This document shows positions 21,491-32,561 of a stretch of 34,277 nt of DNA, piece after piece. The stretch is taken from the NCBI GenBank assembly GCA_004151065.3, contig NWUY0300109969.1, positions 17,224-51,500 on the forward strand, given 5' to 3'. The notes below the pieces were generated by a model. The model did not search any database. It was not told the DNA's origin and worked only from the letters and a program-made list of their open reading frames with translations. A program made the position numbers and the translations under genes. This stretch comes from Larix sibirica. Lineage: Eukaryota > Streptophyta > Pinopsida > Pinales > Pinaceae. The first letter of the stretch is position 1. Every line of letters starts with the position of its first letter.

Positions 21491-24400
21491 AGATTATGTC
21501 CTTAAACATCCATGGAGTGGGGAGCTCTCCTAAATTCTTAGCCATCAAAAGGTTAGTTGAGATGTATGTTTTGGATTTTATCCTTCTACAAGAAACTATG
21601 TTGCCTGGTTATAAAGCAAGGGAGATTTTTTTAAATTTATTTCTAGATTGGGAGTGTTGCACCATGGATGCACTCGATCTATCTGGGGGAATGCTACCAG
21701 GATGGAACCCAAAGAGGGATCATTTCAACCCTTTTTTAACTTGTGCAGGAATTCTGATGGAAGGAAGATTTAGAGGTTTGGATCAACAAATAAAGATTTT
21801 AAATTGTTATGGACCTTATTCAGATAAAAAATTATCTTGGGAAGAGGCTTTGGAGTATGGTTTGTTAAGGGACCAGGATCTAATTGTGGGTGGGGATCTG
21901 AACCTCATTTTTTCTGCTAGGAAGGTTTGGGGTCCAAACTCTAGACTCAATCCTTTGGCTGATTATTTCAGCCATATTTTCCCTATGTTGAATCTCATTG
22001 ATGTTATTCCAATGCCAATGACCCCTACATGGAGGAATGGTAGGGTGGGTCAAGCAGGATTGTCCAAACATCTGGACAGGTTCTTGATTTCTGGTAATTT
22101 ATTTGATTCTCTTATCAGATTTAGATCCTGGACTTTGAATGTCTTCCTTTCTTATCATTCTCCTATTATGTTTAAATTTGATATGGACTCAAATAAGATC
22201 AATTATCCATTCAAATTCAATCATTCATGGCTTTTAGAAGAGGACTTATCCTCTTTGATTCAAAACAAGTGGGATTATCTATCTCATTTAGGGGAAGGAT
22301 CTGCTATGCCACTGTTGGTTTTTAAGCTAAAGGTTCTAAAAAGTAAGGTTATTAAGTGGGAAAAATAGAGGAAAGCATATTTGAAAGTTGAGCTTGTTAA
22401 GATTGAGGAGGACATACACCTTAGATTTTTAAATAATTCCTTTGGTGTATTTTCTGAATTGGAGAGGGGTGAAATTACTTCTCTGGAAGCTATAAAAGTT
22501 AAAATTTTAAGACTTGAGGAACAATCCTGGAGACTCAAAATTCATGCTATACGGTTATCCCAAGGGGATAATAACACATTTTTTTTCATAGATATGTTGA
22601 TCATAGAAGAACTATGAATACTATTTAGGATTCGAAGTGTCAAAATGGGGAAAAGTAATCTTCCCAAAAAGATCTAGAGGTGGTTGCTGTGGAACATTTT
22701 GGATCACTTTTTAAAGAAGTTGGAGGGAATTTCATTGCTTCTCAAATGAAAGTATTACAATGTTATCCTTCTTCTTTTTTTCTAATAAAGAAACTCGAAG
22801 AGTTGGTGTTACAGTTACATTGAAGGAAAGATTCTAAAACTCTTTGCTAAGTCCAAAATCCCAAGCCCAGATGGGTGGACCGTTGAATTTTTCCCATAAT
22901 ATTTTGCGTTTATGGGCTCTGATTTATTGAAGGTAGTTGAAGAATGAAGGATTAATGGTGAAGTTTCAAGGGCAATCAATGCCACTTTCATAGCTTTGAT
23001 TCCAAAGAAATCTCAACCAGATTCTTTCAATGTTTTTTGGTCGATATCTTTGTGTAATCTTGTCTACAAATTTATTACTAAAGTAATATCTATTAGACTG
23101 AAACCATTGTTGGCTAAATCAATTTCTAAAGAACAATTTGGATTTCTTCACGGCAGGCAAATTTTGGATGTCATTGGTGTACCTCGGGAGAGATTACACT
23201 CGATCAAGGTAAAAAAATTGAAGGATTTGATTATGAAAATGGACCTTGTTAAGGCTTATGACAAGGTCAATTGGACTTACAAACAAGTCTTAATCTAGAA
23301 GTTACAAATTGGATTATGGGGTGTGTTACATCTGTTAATTTTGTTGTATTGATCAATGGTTCCCCCACCAAATTTTTTAAGAGATTCAGAGATCTTAGAT
23401 AGGGTTTTCCCTTATCTCCATTGTTTTTATGCTTGTGGTTGAAGGTTCAAGAAGACTCATAGAAAAGGGCGTTAAATCAAAGGGTAGATTAAAAGGTGTC
23501 AAAATTCTCCAAAGCATTATATAACACACGTGTTGTTTGTTGATGATGTTCTGCTCTTTGGGAATGGTATTGTAGAGGAATGGAATGCTTTTTAGGATCT
23601 TATAATGTTTTTTTGTCAAGCTTCTGGGTTGGAAGTCAGTATTCTAAACTCTAGTTTTTTATCTAATGCAATGGAAGAGGAGGTTCATGAGCAAATAAAT
23701 AACATCTTCCCTCTCAAGATGGAACCTATTAACACATGCTTCAAGTATATTGTTTTTTTTCTCAAACCAAATTGTTATCAAAAGAAGGACTGGTTATGGC
23801 TTTTAACAAAGGTGGAAAACAAGACAGAGAATTGGCATTTTACGTCTCTATCCCTGGGGCAAGTTGGTATTAGTAAAATCTATTTTAGAAAATATACCTA
23901 TCTATTGGTTATCTTTAGGCAAAGTTCCTAAGTTCATTCTCAATAAGATTTGATAGAATATGTTTAGCTTTTTGTGGACAGGTAAAAATAACAAAGAATG
24001 CATTCATCTTGTTAAGTGGGATAGACTCTCATTGCCAAAAAAATTAGTTGGATGGGGAATAAAAAACATATTCAGTTTTGGCAAAGCTCTGGCCATGAAG
24101 AGCTTATGGAGAGGTTTGATGGGAAATGGTATTTAGAGTGAGGTAATACAAGCTAAGTATCTTAAGAAAACATTCATTACAGAATGGTTTAGAGACCCTC
24201 TTAAGAAATCATCAAATGCATCAAATATCTGGAATGGTCTATGTGATTCTGTCCCTCATCTTGAAATTTGGATGGCATGGAATGTTGGTAATGGTCTTCA
24301 TGTTAGACTTGGTGAAGATCCCTTTATTGGAAGTGATGTTTACATTAAGCTGTTAAAGGTTTTAGTAAAAAATTTGATCTTGTTTTGCATTAGTGTTCTA

Positions 24401-25585
24401 TCTCATGCTAAGAGACCTAAGGAAAGTCAATATGATTCTAAGTATTGGTATATGGCAGAGGATTTGGGTCTTTATGGTGCTTCTGCATTTGAGTGGAATC
24501 AATTCATTAAAAGACTTATTAACTATGGGATAAGACTCTCTGATAGAGGGGACCAATTGGTGTGGTCTTGGAATACAACCATGGGTCAAGTTACAACAAA
24601 ATTAACTTAGGAGACAATTATCTCGACTTCTGTGGAACCTATTGACACTTGGTGGCATAAAATTTTATGGAAGTGGAGGGGCCTCTTAAATTAAAACTTT
24701 TATGTTGGTTAGTATTGGAAAATAAAATTATGACTTGGGATAGTTATATTTGTAGGGGAGGTACTGGGACAAATATATGCTACCTATGTAAACAAAATGA
24801 GGAAACTGTTGATCATATGTTTGTTATATGTAGGTTTGCACAACATGTTTGGAGGGAGGTCACAAAATGCCTGTAGATTCCTTAATGTTGGCCAAATCGT
24901 ACTTTTAAATAATGTTTCATACAATGAATAAAGAACCATTTCAATCATAAAAAGCTTCCCTTTTCATAATATGGGGAATCTAGAGGCACATGAACTTGGT
25001 ACTATTTGAAGAAGCTAAGGTAAATGGTACACTGGTGGTTTCAAAAATTGTTGGTGTTTATAAAGAATATTATAAAAAGCATACCAAAGGATCAACAATT
25101 AAACATTATCTAGACCGTTTATTTATTGAGGAAGTCCCTATTGGTTACTTTGATGCGGCCTCACATAATGGATATTGTGGAGGAGGAATGGTTATAATTA
25201 TAAACAACATTTTAAAATATCATCTTTGGATGGGTTGTGGGGAAGGCACGAACACCTGGGCATAACTTATGGCTTTATGGGGATTATACTATTTGCTACT
25301 AAAAAAATCCTTTCTCTGCAGGTGGTTGGTGACTCTAGAGTAATTGTGGATTGGATTGTTGGAAAGGAAAATCTACAGGTGTAATTGTTGGAATAATGTA
25401 AGATCATGATTGTCAGCTTGAAATAACTCTTTCATTTTATCTCTTCCGGGCATATATTCAGACAATTCAATACTGGTGTTGACTCTTTGCCTAAAAAAAT
25501 TATTGGACTTGAAGAAGGACAAATCCAATTCAAAGTCTTCATGAATCAAATAGTGATGGAAAGAGGCACATTACAATTTTCTTAA
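21487..25585 (+). pseudogene. LINE ORF2: endonuclease, RT, zf-RVT and RNase H (broken)
   Basis: The first 293 codons are open: an exonuclease-endonuclease-phosphatase domain with Asn7, Glu36 in LLQETM, Asp137/Asn139 in GGDLNLI and Asp197 in HLDRFLIS. The usual SDH motif reads SYH (222-224). A TAG at 22366-22368 stops it; the same frame continues to 22617, then shifts. RT follows: NLVYKFITKVISIRLKPLL, MKMDLVKAYDKVNW (motif A, about 23233), a GFPLSP motif whose preceding Gln is a TAG (23400-23402), and FVDD with both Asp (GATGAT at 23542-23547). zf-RVT is at 24667-24876 (CYLC, DHMFVIC). RNase H is from about 25126 (YFDAAS, GDSRVIVDW) and the last codon is near 25582. It once nicked target DNA and copied its RNA; it now encodes no functional protein. 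Confidence 0.85.
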
Positions 25586-25923
25586 TGGTTATGTACAAGT
25601 TTTTTCGTTGTATTTTAATTTGATAAGAGGCCGTCTGATTTTAAACTTCAAAGTTTTGGTTCTTACTTATAAAGATCCTCTTTTTTGAGCTGTGAAGTCC
25701 AAGTTTCAGGTATCAGTTAGTATTTTTTGACTTTATTAGGAAGAGTCTTGTCTTGAAAATTTTGATGAGAAATGGCTCTGAGTTTATTACAATTCTCCTT
25801 TGTAAGGAAGAATATGATGTGATGGTGGAGAGCATAGTGATGTGACAGTGCATGTAACTTTGATTCAAAAATTTTGAATAACAAGTTATGGTTTTTATGG
25901 TTTTTTTTCCTAGTGAAAAAAAA

Positions 25924-25939
25924 ATTATGTTAAAAAGTA
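25924..25939. repeat. Right 16-bp target-site duplication of the 5-kb LINE
   Basis: Identical to 20864-20879 and directly follows the A-run ending the LINE. Confidence 0.85.
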
Positions 25940-26827
25940 AGTGTTAAATTCATAGATGATAAGGTTGAAAAGAAGAATTAATTGTATTATAGGGATTAAG
26001 ACAAGTTGTCCTTTATCACCTACCATTTTTTATAAGGTTAAACATTTATGTATTTTACATTTTTCATTTTTCCATCATTGGATTCCATTCAAACAATATT
26101 TGCTTTCACGTTGTAATTTTGGATTGACGAAATTATTGTTTTAATGCGAAAATTGATCCAATACCCTCGAATACCCCTACTGCATTCAAATTGTGTAATG
26201 TTAACATTCGATATTTGCAATTCCATCAAACCAAAATTATACTTATCGGAATTTCAAGCCAAAAAAGACCAATTCATAACATGTTTAGACTAGAACTTAA
26301 TATTGAGAAGTTAGAGGCATGTTTGGAACAAGTAGGTTGTGTTGGTATGACTTTGACTAAAATAATCATCATCCTTATTATTTACGCTGACATTATTGTT
26401 CTTTTTAGGTGCCCCTTCGATCTTGGCAAACAACTAAAATGCACAAAGATTCTTGTTCTAGCTCTAGTATGGTAGTTAACATTAATAAGACAAAGATTAT
26501 GATCATCAAACCCATGAACACTACTTACTCTAATTTTATGTATGAGAATAACAACTTGGAGGAAGTTAATTCTCAAGTATATGGAGTTGACCTTCATCAT
26601 ATGCTCAATTCTTGAGAAAAGAATTAATGGAGGATAGTCAAAAGCTTTGAGAACAACAACATATTTTTGGTTCTAGGAAAAAAAGAAAGACATATTAACA
26701 CACTTGTTACTCCACTTATATTATATGGAAGATAGATGTGAAGTTTGGGGTTACAATATTTCTATAGAAACTTGGAGAAAAAAATGAACAAAATCAAGAA
26801 TGTTTTATAATGTATAATCTTAATAGT
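25940..26827 (+). pseudogene. Reverse transcriptase relic, segment A, part 1
   Basis: Remnant of a second non-LTR family, which begins at about 20829 and was split by the 5-kb LINE. Fragments in shifting frames: CPLSPTIF (RT motif B) near 26008, KLEACLEQVGCVGMTL, then IYADIIVLF (YADD box with one Asp changed) near 26380, CPFDLGKQLK, and VNINKTKIMIIKPM with NLEEV near 26475-26570. The same landmarks occur in segment B (31970-32720). There is no RNase H in this family here. It is inactive through stops and frameshifts. Confidence 0.7.
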
Positions 26828-27516
26828 AAAAGAAACACACCATAGTTTTTTGGTTTGGGGGAAAGCACTATCAACATAGTTGAATTATTGGCTCTAAAGT
26901 TATCTTTGGGTTTGGCAATCATGAAAGGTGTTCTAAAATTAGAAGTCTTCGAGGATTCAAAACTTCTTATAGACTGGATGAGATTGAGGAGACCACTCAG
27001 AAACATTCTACTAATGCCTATCTATGAAGAGCTTGTCATAATAGGTGGACAGTTATAGGGAAAAATATGAGCACATTTACAGAGAAAGGAATCAAATTGC
27101 TGATCAATTATCAAAAAATGGTCTACGGGTAGGAGAAGGAGTTTGGAGCATATGGGAAATGATCAATGATAATTGGATTGAACATGACCATGGACCATAT
27201 CTGGGATAATCCAAAAAGAGAATCATGAGTACCTGCACATGGGAAGTGAGCTATCTGACATATTTTGTTAAGATCATTTTAATGTTTGATGATGTTTTTT
27301 ATGAGACAAATAATGAGAATGATGTCTAGTATTACTGAAACTATATTTTTCTTTGCTTTTCACTAGAAGATTAAAGTAGATAGTATGAATATATTTTATA
27401 CAGCTACATTTATTGAGTTGGTAAGGAAGTAAGGCTAGTTTAGGCCTATGTATTAGGTGGTTTATTTATATTAATACAAATGAATTGCGCTTTTTTCCAA
27501 GGAAAAAGAAACACAC
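26828..27516 (+). mobile_element. 5'-truncated LINE fragment with 13-bp duplication
   Basis: 'aaaagaaacacac' occurs at 26828-26840 and 27504-27516 and flanks a 663-bp insert. The insert encodes an RNase H remnant: GESTINIVELLALKLSLGLA, LEVFEDSKLLIDWM, then after a frameshift RERNQIADQLSKNGL, ending at TAA 27207-27209. It is followed by a 3' untranslated part. Segment B (about 32960-33000) reads straight through the matching site. The RNase H differs from that of the 5-kb LINE, so it is a separate subfamily. Confidence 0.8.
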
Positions 27517-27838
27517 GATAGCTTATCATCCTCAGGGTGAAATTCCACCCATTGAGAGTAAGACTATGATTAGGTACCTAATGCACAAGCACAAGATGAT
27601 TAACATGAAGGATAAAGGGCTTCCTAGCATTGTTTAAAATTATAATAAAAGTTACTTGTGACTTATGGTGGGTGGCATAAATATATTGTTTCATAGATAA
27701 AATTTTGGAGAATATAGGGGGAGGAAACTGTACAAAATATTGATAACATTAAACACACTATCTAAACTAAATTTAAAGAGGAATTGTGACTTGCAAGGAA
27801 GAAAGAGAGAGTAAGGGAAAGTTAAAGTACTACAAAGA
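27517..27838 (+). pseudogene. Reverse transcriptase relic, segment A, part 2
   Basis: Continuation of the relic after the nested LINE: 'attccacccatt' with PPIESKTMIRYLMHKHKMINMKD, then 'tatattgttt' and 'gaggaaactgtacaaaatat' blocks, each matched in 33020-33310. It ends abruptly inside a 'KLKYYKE' codon block where minisatellite B begins, whereas segment B continues for another 200 bases. Confidence 0.65.
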
Positions 27839-28990
27839 GGTGAGCACCACAATCTCTTCATGAAGGTAAAGTGAACTTACAAAAATGCACACCTTCTCTT
27901 CTCGCCATTCACCCATGAGAGTGGGTGTTGAAGAGGTGAATATGGCAAATGCATTTACCAAGTGGGAGCTATGTAATGCATGGGGATGGGGTGAAGAATA
28001 CATTTATGACATGCATATGCACACCTTCACTTCCCCACCACTCACACATGAGACTAGGGGTTGGGGAGGTGAACATTGCAAATGCATGCCTTCACCCACA
28101 TTGATCCATCACCCATCAATGGGGTTGGGGCTTAAGAAGGTGAACAATGTATCTGCAACTTGACCCCCACCCCCTGCCCATGAGGGTGTGGGTTGAAGAG
28201 GTGAACATCACAATTGCACCTTGACCCCCACCCCTTGCCCATGAGGGTGGGGTTTGAGGAGGCAAACATCACAATTAAACCTTGAAACCCCACCCCCCAC
28301 TTATAAGAGTGGGGTGTGTATAAGTGAATGCCACAAATGCACCCCCCCAACTATTGAAGCTTTGTGTGGGTGTAATGAAGGTGTGTATTTGTGACCCTTA
28401 TTAAAGTGGGAGAGTGAAGGTGTACATTTGTTACAAATGCATACTAGGACCCCTCCACCCTCATTCTTGGGGTGGTGGTAGTGAAGTACTTCATTTGTGC
28501 TTCACCCTCGGGTTCATGAGGGTGGCGTTAGGGGGTTAAAGTGTGCCTTTGTGTATACACAAATGCACACTTTCACCATTTGGGTGGTGGTGTATACATA
28601 AATCCACACCACTACCACCACCGAATTGATGAAGGTGTGCATTTGTGTAACTTTCCTTTGAGAGGGGAAGGTGTGCATTTTGATTGAACGGATGGAAATT
28701 AAAGCATAAAAATGTGTATTTGTACACCTACTCACCCTCTCGAGGGTAAAGATATAAATGTACAATTTTATGCACCTACACAAATCCACACCTTTATCCT
28801 CCAAAAAGTAAAAACACAAAAGTGACAAGTTGAACTCTTAAATGAGCATTATAACAAGGCTCGAAGGATAGCCAACCCATGTTGTATCTAAATTACGGAC
28901 TCTTAACTATACCCTTGAGAGGTTGTTGTTCTAATGATTAAAAAAATCAAAACACAAATACACACTTTTACACTCTACTCTCTCTGTATA
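27839..28990. repeat. GT/CA-rich minisatellite, segment B
   Basis: Homologous, in the same order, to 18490-19560: 'aaatgcacaccttc', 'catgagagtggg', 'ccttgacccccaccccttgc', 'gaaggtgtacatttgtta', 'ttaaagtgtgc'. It includes the near-perfect 30-bp palindrome at 28541-28570 (arm 'gtgtgcctttgtgta', one mismatch). Several units present in A are missing or rearranged here. Confidence 0.8.
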
Positions 28991-29603
28991 TATTTTCTAA
29001 AACTTATAAGTTTAAAATAAAATAAAAAATTCCTTAAACCTTTCTAGAAGTTATGTAAAATCTAAATGCTAGTCACTTATCTAACCTTGAATGGTCCAAG
29101 ATACACCTACCCTCTTTGATTTTCTCGTCCACGCTTTCTAGAAGTTACACGCATTGACCACATTTTCTGGAAGCTCAATAGCAATCGCTTTCCTTCTTTC
29201 TTGTACTTTTCCTTTGCAGTTCTCTTATGTTGTCTACTTTTTCTTTATATTTCTTTCCTTTTCCATGCGTTCAGATTTAAAATTCTCTATTTTTTTCCTT
29301 TCTTAAATCCATCTCATATAACGTGTCTCTTTAAAATTCTTATGTTTAAAACTTTTTCCTTCATTGTTTTTTTTTGGGTTTTTCATTTAGTCATTCAATC
29401 AATTCATAATTTATAATTTAGTATTATTATATTTAATATTGATTATTATATAAGATATTCATAATTTAATATTATTACTTTTAATATATTTAATTTTGAT
29501 TAAGATTCGAATTAAATATTTTGTCTTTTTTCAAGTTTTACTTTATTATAATTATCATGTCACATTTTTCATATTGGCTTGGCTTTTACATGCCAATTAA
29601 AAC
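28991..29603. other. AT-rich tract of segment B
   Basis: Counterpart of 20200-20828: 'cctttcttaaatccatct' near 29298, 'tcattcaatc' near 29391 and 'ttattataattatcat' near 29543. It lacks the small tandem duplications seen in A. Non-coding. Confidence 0.65.
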
Positions 29604-31411
29604 ATGATTTCTTTTTGGTTCTCATGGCTGTGCTCCTTGCATACTATGGTGGTTAGGGTTTTGACTTAGTTGGTGGTTAGGGTTTTGACTTAGTTGTTTG
29701 TGGAGGTATCTCATTCATCTTCTCAAGGTATCTTGATCTCTTGATCTCTTCAATATGTTCTCCAACCCCCTCATACTTGCTTTACCTATTTTCCTCTCCA
29801 ATTCCATCATTTATATGACCCCGGGTCTCTATGGCCTCTTCAACTCTTGTCAGATCTCTGTCTCCTATTTGTTTTACAAGTATTTCGAGCAATGAGGTAG
29901 TTAAGCACAATGTTAGTGGTGCTCCACTTGTGGGTGCTTTCAAGGAATCGATTTATGGGAATTGTAGCTTCAACCCCCTCTCTTCGCATGTAGATTTGAT
30001 TGAGGCATCCTTTAGTAATATAGTGAAGAATGGTGGTAAAACAAATCCTCCCACCAAAACTAATTTCATGGTTCATGAGGCTCCAAACTTATCTATCCTT
30101 GTTGTTCACGATGTTGTTGATAAAGTAATCTTCTACGACTCAAATGGGCTCGTGTGCTGCTTCAATGGCCAATGACCTCACTTAGTGGATCTGCACAATT
30201 GGATCTTGAGCTCTTGAAAGCTTGAAATTAAAAAAAGAGATCTTTACTTACTTTTGTAAAAAAGGTTTTTTCATAGTTGAGTTTGATCTGCAGAAGATAG
30301 GGATTTTATTTTAAACTCAAGGCCCTGGTTTGGATTACTTTGGGTTTATGTATGAACATTGACTCCTTTTTTAACCCAACGAGACTCTCTTTCTTCGACA
30401 CTAATGTGGGTTAGACTTTCGAATTTGCTCTTGCATTTTTTGGGCTTAGTATCTCTTCAAGCCATTAGAAAATCCCTAGGCAAATTCCACTACAAAATTT
30501 CAAAAACAAAAGAATCACAACATATGTTCAAATATGTGGGGAAATGGATTTTAGCAAAGGGTTCCTAATGGAAATAGATTTGATTGACAAAAACTAATCC
30601 TATAAACAATCGTTGGACTTGAGTAGGTCATTTTTTTATGTAGAGTTTGTTACGAAATGTGGCATATTGCAACACATTGCCCAAACCCCTCTAAGATTAG
30701 AGGCACTAGGAAGTCTTAGATTAAACCCACATGGTGGGACGATGCAAAGTAAGAACATCTATTAATCAACAAGGAAATATTCCAGACTTAGACCCCCCTA
30801 GTAGAGGCACCCATTTCGATATCAGAGAAAGTCACAAAAACCCTTTTGAAAGAGGAACCCTCTTTGCAATAGGAATCAACTCCACAAGATTCGAAGGATG
30901 TTACCCCCCCTAAAGAGGATTTTGCTTTGCTGTTGGACCCATATTTGATAGATCATGTAGAAATACTCTAGCTCAATCCTTAGCCTAAGGCAAGTTGAGT
31001 AGATCACGCTGAGGAAGATGAGTTAGCATTAAACCCATAATTTGGCACCAGATAAACACAAGAAGGAAACCTGGACGACAATAGCAAAAAAAAAGAAATC
31101 CACTCCACCCATGTATCCAATGGTGATAAGAAGAATGGATTGTAATCTAATTTAGCCATGTATTGTTTTTGCAATCCGTTGTGTAATCAATCTATTCAAA
31201 TTTATTCTTCTTCCCAAATATGAAAGAAAGTGCAAATGTAGGAGAAATAATTGGTCAATCTCCTTCTAGGATTGTGGTGGGAGGAAGAAAGACTTGAATG
31301 TCATGAGTGGTATCCTTAATTTTTCATTTCTAAGTTGTTTGACTAGCCCATAACTTCTTTTAATACAATTGTAACCATTTCTATTACCAAAAAAATAAAA
31401 AAATAAAAAAA
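29604..31411 (+). mobile_element. ORF1-only LINE-like element
   Basis: Lies in segment B where segment A has continuous host sequence. It has a leader with a perfect 24-bp tandem repeat (29648-29671 and 29672-29695), a decayed ORF1 and a short unrelated tail. It ends in an A-rich run broken by T (about 31388-31411). ORF2 is absent altogether. Target-site duplications were not identified, so the left limit is approximate and the absence of ORF2 could be due to internal deletion. Confidence 0.6.
29831..31090 (+). pseudogene. LINE ORF1 remnant (DUF4283-like, zinc knuckle)
   Basis: Begins with an open 114-codon stretch (MASSTLVRSLSPICF...). It continues in the same frame past two TGA codons at probable Trp positions (FNGQ-TGA-PHLVDLHNWILSS-TGA-KLEIKK). 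After a frameshift come FTYFCKKGFFIVEFD and WVRLSNLLLHF, the pattern of the DUF4283 domain in plant LINE ORF1 proteins. A CX2CX4HX4C zinc knuckle is intact at 30639-30680 (CRVCYEMWHIATHC). The protein would bind element RNA; this copy cannot make it. The domain name is from memory and the C-terminal limit is uncertain. Confidence 0.6.
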
Positions 31412-31499
31412 TTTATTGTAAATAGTTTATGGATTCACTACTTTAGAGTAGTTCAAGTCAGTGTTTTGAACCCATGACAGGCGGTCCATCCTTAGGATA

Positions 31500-31740
31500 A
31501 ATAGAGACCAAAATATACTTTATCATTTGGTCCAATAGGTTAGCTCAATCGATTATTGTTAGTGTAGTTGGGAATTTAGCTATTTTCATGCCAACGGATG
31601 CGTGGTCCAAATCTTTCTAGGTGAGGCACGCTTTATAAACTAATGGGTTTATTCGGGATGCCATCCATTGATGCGGGGAAAATCCCTTGAGTTTACCCTC
31701 AAAGTTTTCCTTGGCCAAAGAAAGAAGAGAAAGAAAAAAA
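31500..31740 (+). mobile_element. SINE-like element downstream of the ORF1 element
   Basis: 'tagctcaatcga' (31541-31552) fits a Pol III A box at 10 of 12 positions and 'ggtccaaatct' (31604-31614) fits a B box at 9 of 11, about 50 bases apart. It ends in an A-rich stretch (about 31720-31740). The limits and tRNA origin are inferred from these boxes only. Confidence 0.45.
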
Positions 31741-31919
31741 TGTATTTAACCTTTATCAATGTGAATCCACTTTAATTGTCATTTATGTTATGTATTTCAA
31801 ATTATAATGACAATAACTATAATTGCATATCTCTATGGTAAAAAAAACTGCGGTAAATATATAAATTTTAAAATTGAATCACATCGTTTTGAGAAGCCAA
31901 TAAATATTGGTTGTGTATC
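31741..31919. other. AT-rich linker in segment B
   Basis: No counterpart in segment A and no recognised feature. It separates the SINE-like piece from the reverse transcriptase relic. Confidence 0.4.
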
Positions 31920-32235
31920 TATAGGGATCTAATGGATATTTTCAATTGAGCCATGTTATGATAGGATTTTATGAGAAAGTAATTACAAAATTCACAAATA
32001 CCAATAATATAGGGATTAAGCTAGGTTGTCCTTTACCCCCCACCCTTTTTGGGAAGGCTAAATATTCTGCATTTTTAACCTTTTTCGTTTTCCATCACCA
32101 TAATTTAGTTAGACAATATTTTCCTAAATTGTAATTTTGGATTGATAAAATTGTTGTTTTTAATGTAGAAATGGATTTGAAACCCTTGAATATCCCTACT
32201 GCATTTGGATTATGCAATGTTAACATTTGATATTT

Positions 32236-32375
32236 GTAGTTGAAGGGCAATATTTTGGTTGTTGAGGAGGTAAGTTTCACACTCTTCCCACCCAAGTTCA
32301 AATCTCTAATGAGACATTGGCTCATTGTGATAAGGCTAGAAGAGTAAGCGGCCCCAACAAAATGTCTCGGCCCTT
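32236..32375 (+). mobile_element. SINE-like fragment inside the RT relic
   Basis: Absent from the corresponding place in segment A (about 26222). It carries 'cttcccacccaagttcaaatctc', whose 'agttcaaatct' (32295-32305) fits a B box at 10 of 11 positions. The shared 15-mer links it to the SINE-like piece at 2048-2150. The A-box side is degraded. Confidence 0.4.
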
Positions 32376-32561
32376 GCTAAGTTGTGGGTTATTGGTATAT
32401 ATGGCTTGTGGGTTGTTGGATATACTATTGGGTTATAGTGGCAGTCGTGCCCCTTTGATCTTGACAAGCTGCTAAGTTGTGGGTTATTGCATAGGCTTAT
32501 GGGTTGTTGGATATACTATTGGGTTATAGTGGCAGTCGTGCCCCTTTGATCTTGACAAGCT
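32376..32561. repeat. 91-95-bp tandem duplication in the RT relic
   Basis: Units 32376-32470 and 32471-32561 both start 'gctaagttgtgggttatt' and end 'cttgacaagct', followed by a further 'gctaag'. They share 'tactattgggttatagtggc'. The duplication includes the codons matching CPFDL of the relic, so it occurred after the element had died. Confidence 0.9.

Larger units (their letters stand above)
20880..25923 (+). mobile_element. Non-LTR retrotransposon (plant L1-type LINE), 5.0 kb
   Basis: Bounded by a perfect 16-bp duplication and ending in a short A tail (about 25915-25923). It contains a probable ORF1 tail, a nearly complete but mutated ORF2, and a 340-base 3' untranslated region. The left end lies inside ORF1-like sequence, so it is 5'-truncated. 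Segment B at about 31928-31990 has no insertion at the matching site, confirming the boundaries. It is dead through stops, frameshifts and one changed catalytic motif. Confidence 0.85.

Noticed and set aside
18341-28990. Regularly spaced repeats as a CRISPR array
   Set aside because: Units vary in length and sequence with no unique spacers, there are no cas genes, and the genome is eukaryotic.
29270-29416. Phe/Leu-rich open frame near 29201-29416 as a membrane protein
   Set aside because: It is T-rich sequence homologous to the non-coding AT tract of segment A, where the frame is not kept.
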